A stretch of 6,758 nt of DNA, from the NCBI GenBank assembly GCA_015493185.1, contig WGDQ01000167.1:1-6758 (forward strand), in the 5' to 3' direction. The position numbers and the translations under genes are program-made. Below, piece by piece: positions 5,465 through 6,758 of the stretch; the stretch's first letter is position 1, and each line of letters begins with the position of its first letter. The notes beneath the pieces are model-generated. The model searched no databases. It was not told where the DNA came from and saw nothing but the letters and a program-made list of their open reading frames with translations. The DNA is from Planctomycetaceae bacterium. GTDB taxonomy: Bacteria; Planctomycetota; Planctomycetia; Pirellulales; JAEUIK01.

Positions 5465-6758
5465 ATGACAGCCGTGGAGCAAGTATCGATACCGTCGCGG
5501 CACGAAGTGCCGGCATCGGATCGGTGGGATCTATCGAGTTTGTTTCCCGACGACGAATCGTGGGAGCAGGAATTTTCGCGGTGGGAGAAACGCAGCACCC
5601 GCTATGCGCAGTTTCAAGGGCACCTGGCCGATGATGCGAAAACGCTGGCCCGTTGTCTGAAGTTTCATTTGGATTTCGAACGTAAGGGCGAACGCCTGGG
5701 TGTGTATGCGTTTTTGAAAACGGCCGAGGACGTGAGCAACAGCACGTATCAGCGCATGCAGGGGCGTTTTCGCAATGCCGCGCGTCGGGCCGCCGAGCTT
5801 GCCAGCTTCATCCAGCCCGAGCTGATGGCGATCAGCAACCGTCGCATGCAACGGCTGCTGGCGGCACCTGAGCTGGCGCCGTATCGCCAGATGCTCGAGC
5901 GCTGGCTGCGCTACAAGCCGCACACGCTCAGCACAGCCGAAGAGCGGCTGCTCGCCATGCAAAGCGAAGTGGCTTCGGCTCCGCAGCAGGTGTTCCGGCA
6001 GCTTCACGATGCCGATCTGAAGTTCGGCACGGTTCGAGACGAGCGCGGTCGGCGCGTCGAGCTGACCAATGCTTCGTTGATGACGTTGTTGCAGTCGCCC
6101 CGTCGGGCCGTGCGGCAGAAGGCCTTTCATCAGTATTACGAACAATACGCGGCGCACCAGAACACCCTGGCGGCCACGCTCCGCAGTTCGATACAGGCCG
6201 ATGTGTTTCGTGCCCGGGCGCGGCACTATCCCAGCTCGCTGGCCGCCGCGCTGTTTCCCGACGCCATGCCGCAAACGGTGTACGACAACCTGATCGCTTC
6301 GGTGCGCCGGCATTTGCCATCGCTGTTTCGTTATTGGGAAATCCGTCGGCGAAAACTGCGGCTGCGGGAAATTCATCATTACGACACGTACGTGCCCATT
6401 TTGCCCGAATACAAAAGCCGGCATACGTGGGATGAGGCTGTTGAGCTGGTGCTCTCGGCGCTCGAGCCACTGGGAACGCGGTACGGCAGCATTTTGGCAA
6501 AGGGATTGCGCAACGGCTGGTGCGACAAATACGAAAATCAGGGCAAGCAAAGCGGCGCGTTCAGTTGCGGGTCGTACGATGGCGATCCTTACATTTTGAT
6601 GAACTACCAGCCCGAGGTGCTGGATCATGTTTTCACGCTTGCCCACGAGGCAGGCCACTCGATGCACTCGTATTTTTCGGCCAAGCATCAGCCGTTTCAT
6701 TCATACCAGTACACGATTTTCGTGGCCGAAGTGGCCAGTACGTTCAACGAACAACTAC
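5465..6758 (+). CDS. pepF: Oligoendopeptidase F-like M3 metallopeptidase (3' end outside window)
   Basis: A zinc peptidase of family M3 that cleaves short peptides in the cytoplasm. The window holds 431 codons plus one base; family members have about 600 residues, so roughly the last quarter is missing. The start MTAVEQVSIPSRHEVPASDRW leads into the typical WDLSSLFPDDESWE region (21-34). The helical N-lobe follows (about 35-190), then the catalytic lobe. The zinc site is visible: HEAGHSMHS (394-402) gives His394, Glu395 and His398, and Glu422 in FVAEVAST fits the third metal ligand, 24 residues after His398. The upstream GAFSCGSYDGDPYILMNY segment (365-381) is also typical. ATG 5465 is chosen because homology-like sequence begins near residue 20; only a weak GGA (5454-5456) precedes it. 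The gene has no stop in the window because it is cut, not broken. The symbol is by family resemblance. Confidence 0.93.
   Translation, partial: MTAVEQVSIPSRHEVPASDRWDLSSLFPDDESWEQEFSRWEKRSTRYAQFQGHLADDAKTLARCLKFHLDFERKGERLGVYAFLKTAEDVSNSTYQRMQGRFRNAARRAAELASFIQPELMAISNRRMQRLLAAPELAPYRQMLERWLRYKPHTLSTAEERLLAMQSEVASAPQQVFRQLHDADLKFGTVRDERGRRVELTNASLMTLLQSPRRAVRQKAFHQYYEQYAAHQNTLAATLRSSIQADVFRARARHYPSSLAAALFPDAMPQTVYDNLIASVRRHLPSLFRYWEIRRRKLRLREIHHYDTYVPILPEYKSRHTWDEAVELVLSALEPLGTRYGSILAKGLRNGWCDKYENQGKQSGAFSCGSYDGDPYILMNYQPEVLDHVFTLAHEAGHSMHSYFSAKHQPFHSYQYTIFVAEVASTFNEQL

Noticed and set aside
4905..5465. 186-codon open frame on the + strand running from the oxidoreductase end through the gap
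   Set aside because: It begins inside the oxidoreductase in another frame, and its translation is Arg/His-rich with no domain-like pattern.
5531..6700. 389-codon open frame on the - strand
   Set aside because: It lies opposite the peptidase, whose frame carries the HEAGH zinc motif and the family sequence. The antisense translation has no recognisable domain, so it is a codon-bias shadow.
1..6758. CRISPR array, tRNA, rRNA, insertion sequence or prophage
   Set aside because: No regularly spaced repeats, no cloverleaf or rRNA-like sequence, and no transposase, integrase or terminal inverted repeats were found on reading both strands.

Overview
The window looks like ordinary chromosomal DNA from a GC-rich, free-living bacterium. 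The mix of a housekeeping folate gene, a stand-alone Gfo/Idh/MocA oxidoreductase, an NRDE protein and a PepF-type peptidase fits a planctomycete (Pirellulales-like) genome. So do the weak or absent Shine-Dalgarno sites and three gene-free gaps of 0.3-0.6 kb. This lineage call is an inference from style, not from a marker gene. No rRNA, tRNA, CRISPR array, integrase, transposase or phage gene was seen.

Layout, left to right. (1) A complete glyA (serine hydroxymethyltransferase, + strand) starts 20 bases into the window. (2) After a 128-bp gap with a good promoter-like sequence come two + strand YbjQ-family genes. The first encodes a short soluble protein. The second encodes the same domain behind one N-terminal membrane helix. 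A 317-bp gap with no convincing gene separates them. (3) A 105-bp convergent junction holds a weak terminator candidate and a perfect 13-bp tandem repeat. It is followed by a complete - strand NRDE/TANGO2-like gene. (4) A 575-bp divergent gap, rich in short inverted repeats, precedes a complete + strand Gfo/Idh/MocA oxidoreductase. (5) A 360-bp gap holds a bulged, REP-like hairpin, a perfect 10-bp CACGTG-centred palindrome and a pyrimidine-rich tract. The last gene is an oligoendopeptidase F-like M3 metallopeptidase (+ strand), cut by the window end just after its zinc site.

The genes do not form an obvious pathway. Spacing is wide and strands change, so most are probably transcribed alone. 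The only clear functional grouping is the pair of YbjQ paralogs, one soluble and one membrane-anchored, which may form mixed oligomers or act at different sites. I found no convincing new multi-gene system. The most interesting items are this YbjQ pair, the non-coding gaps with palindromic structure, and a short kinase-like peptide motif in the gap between the YbjQ genes.
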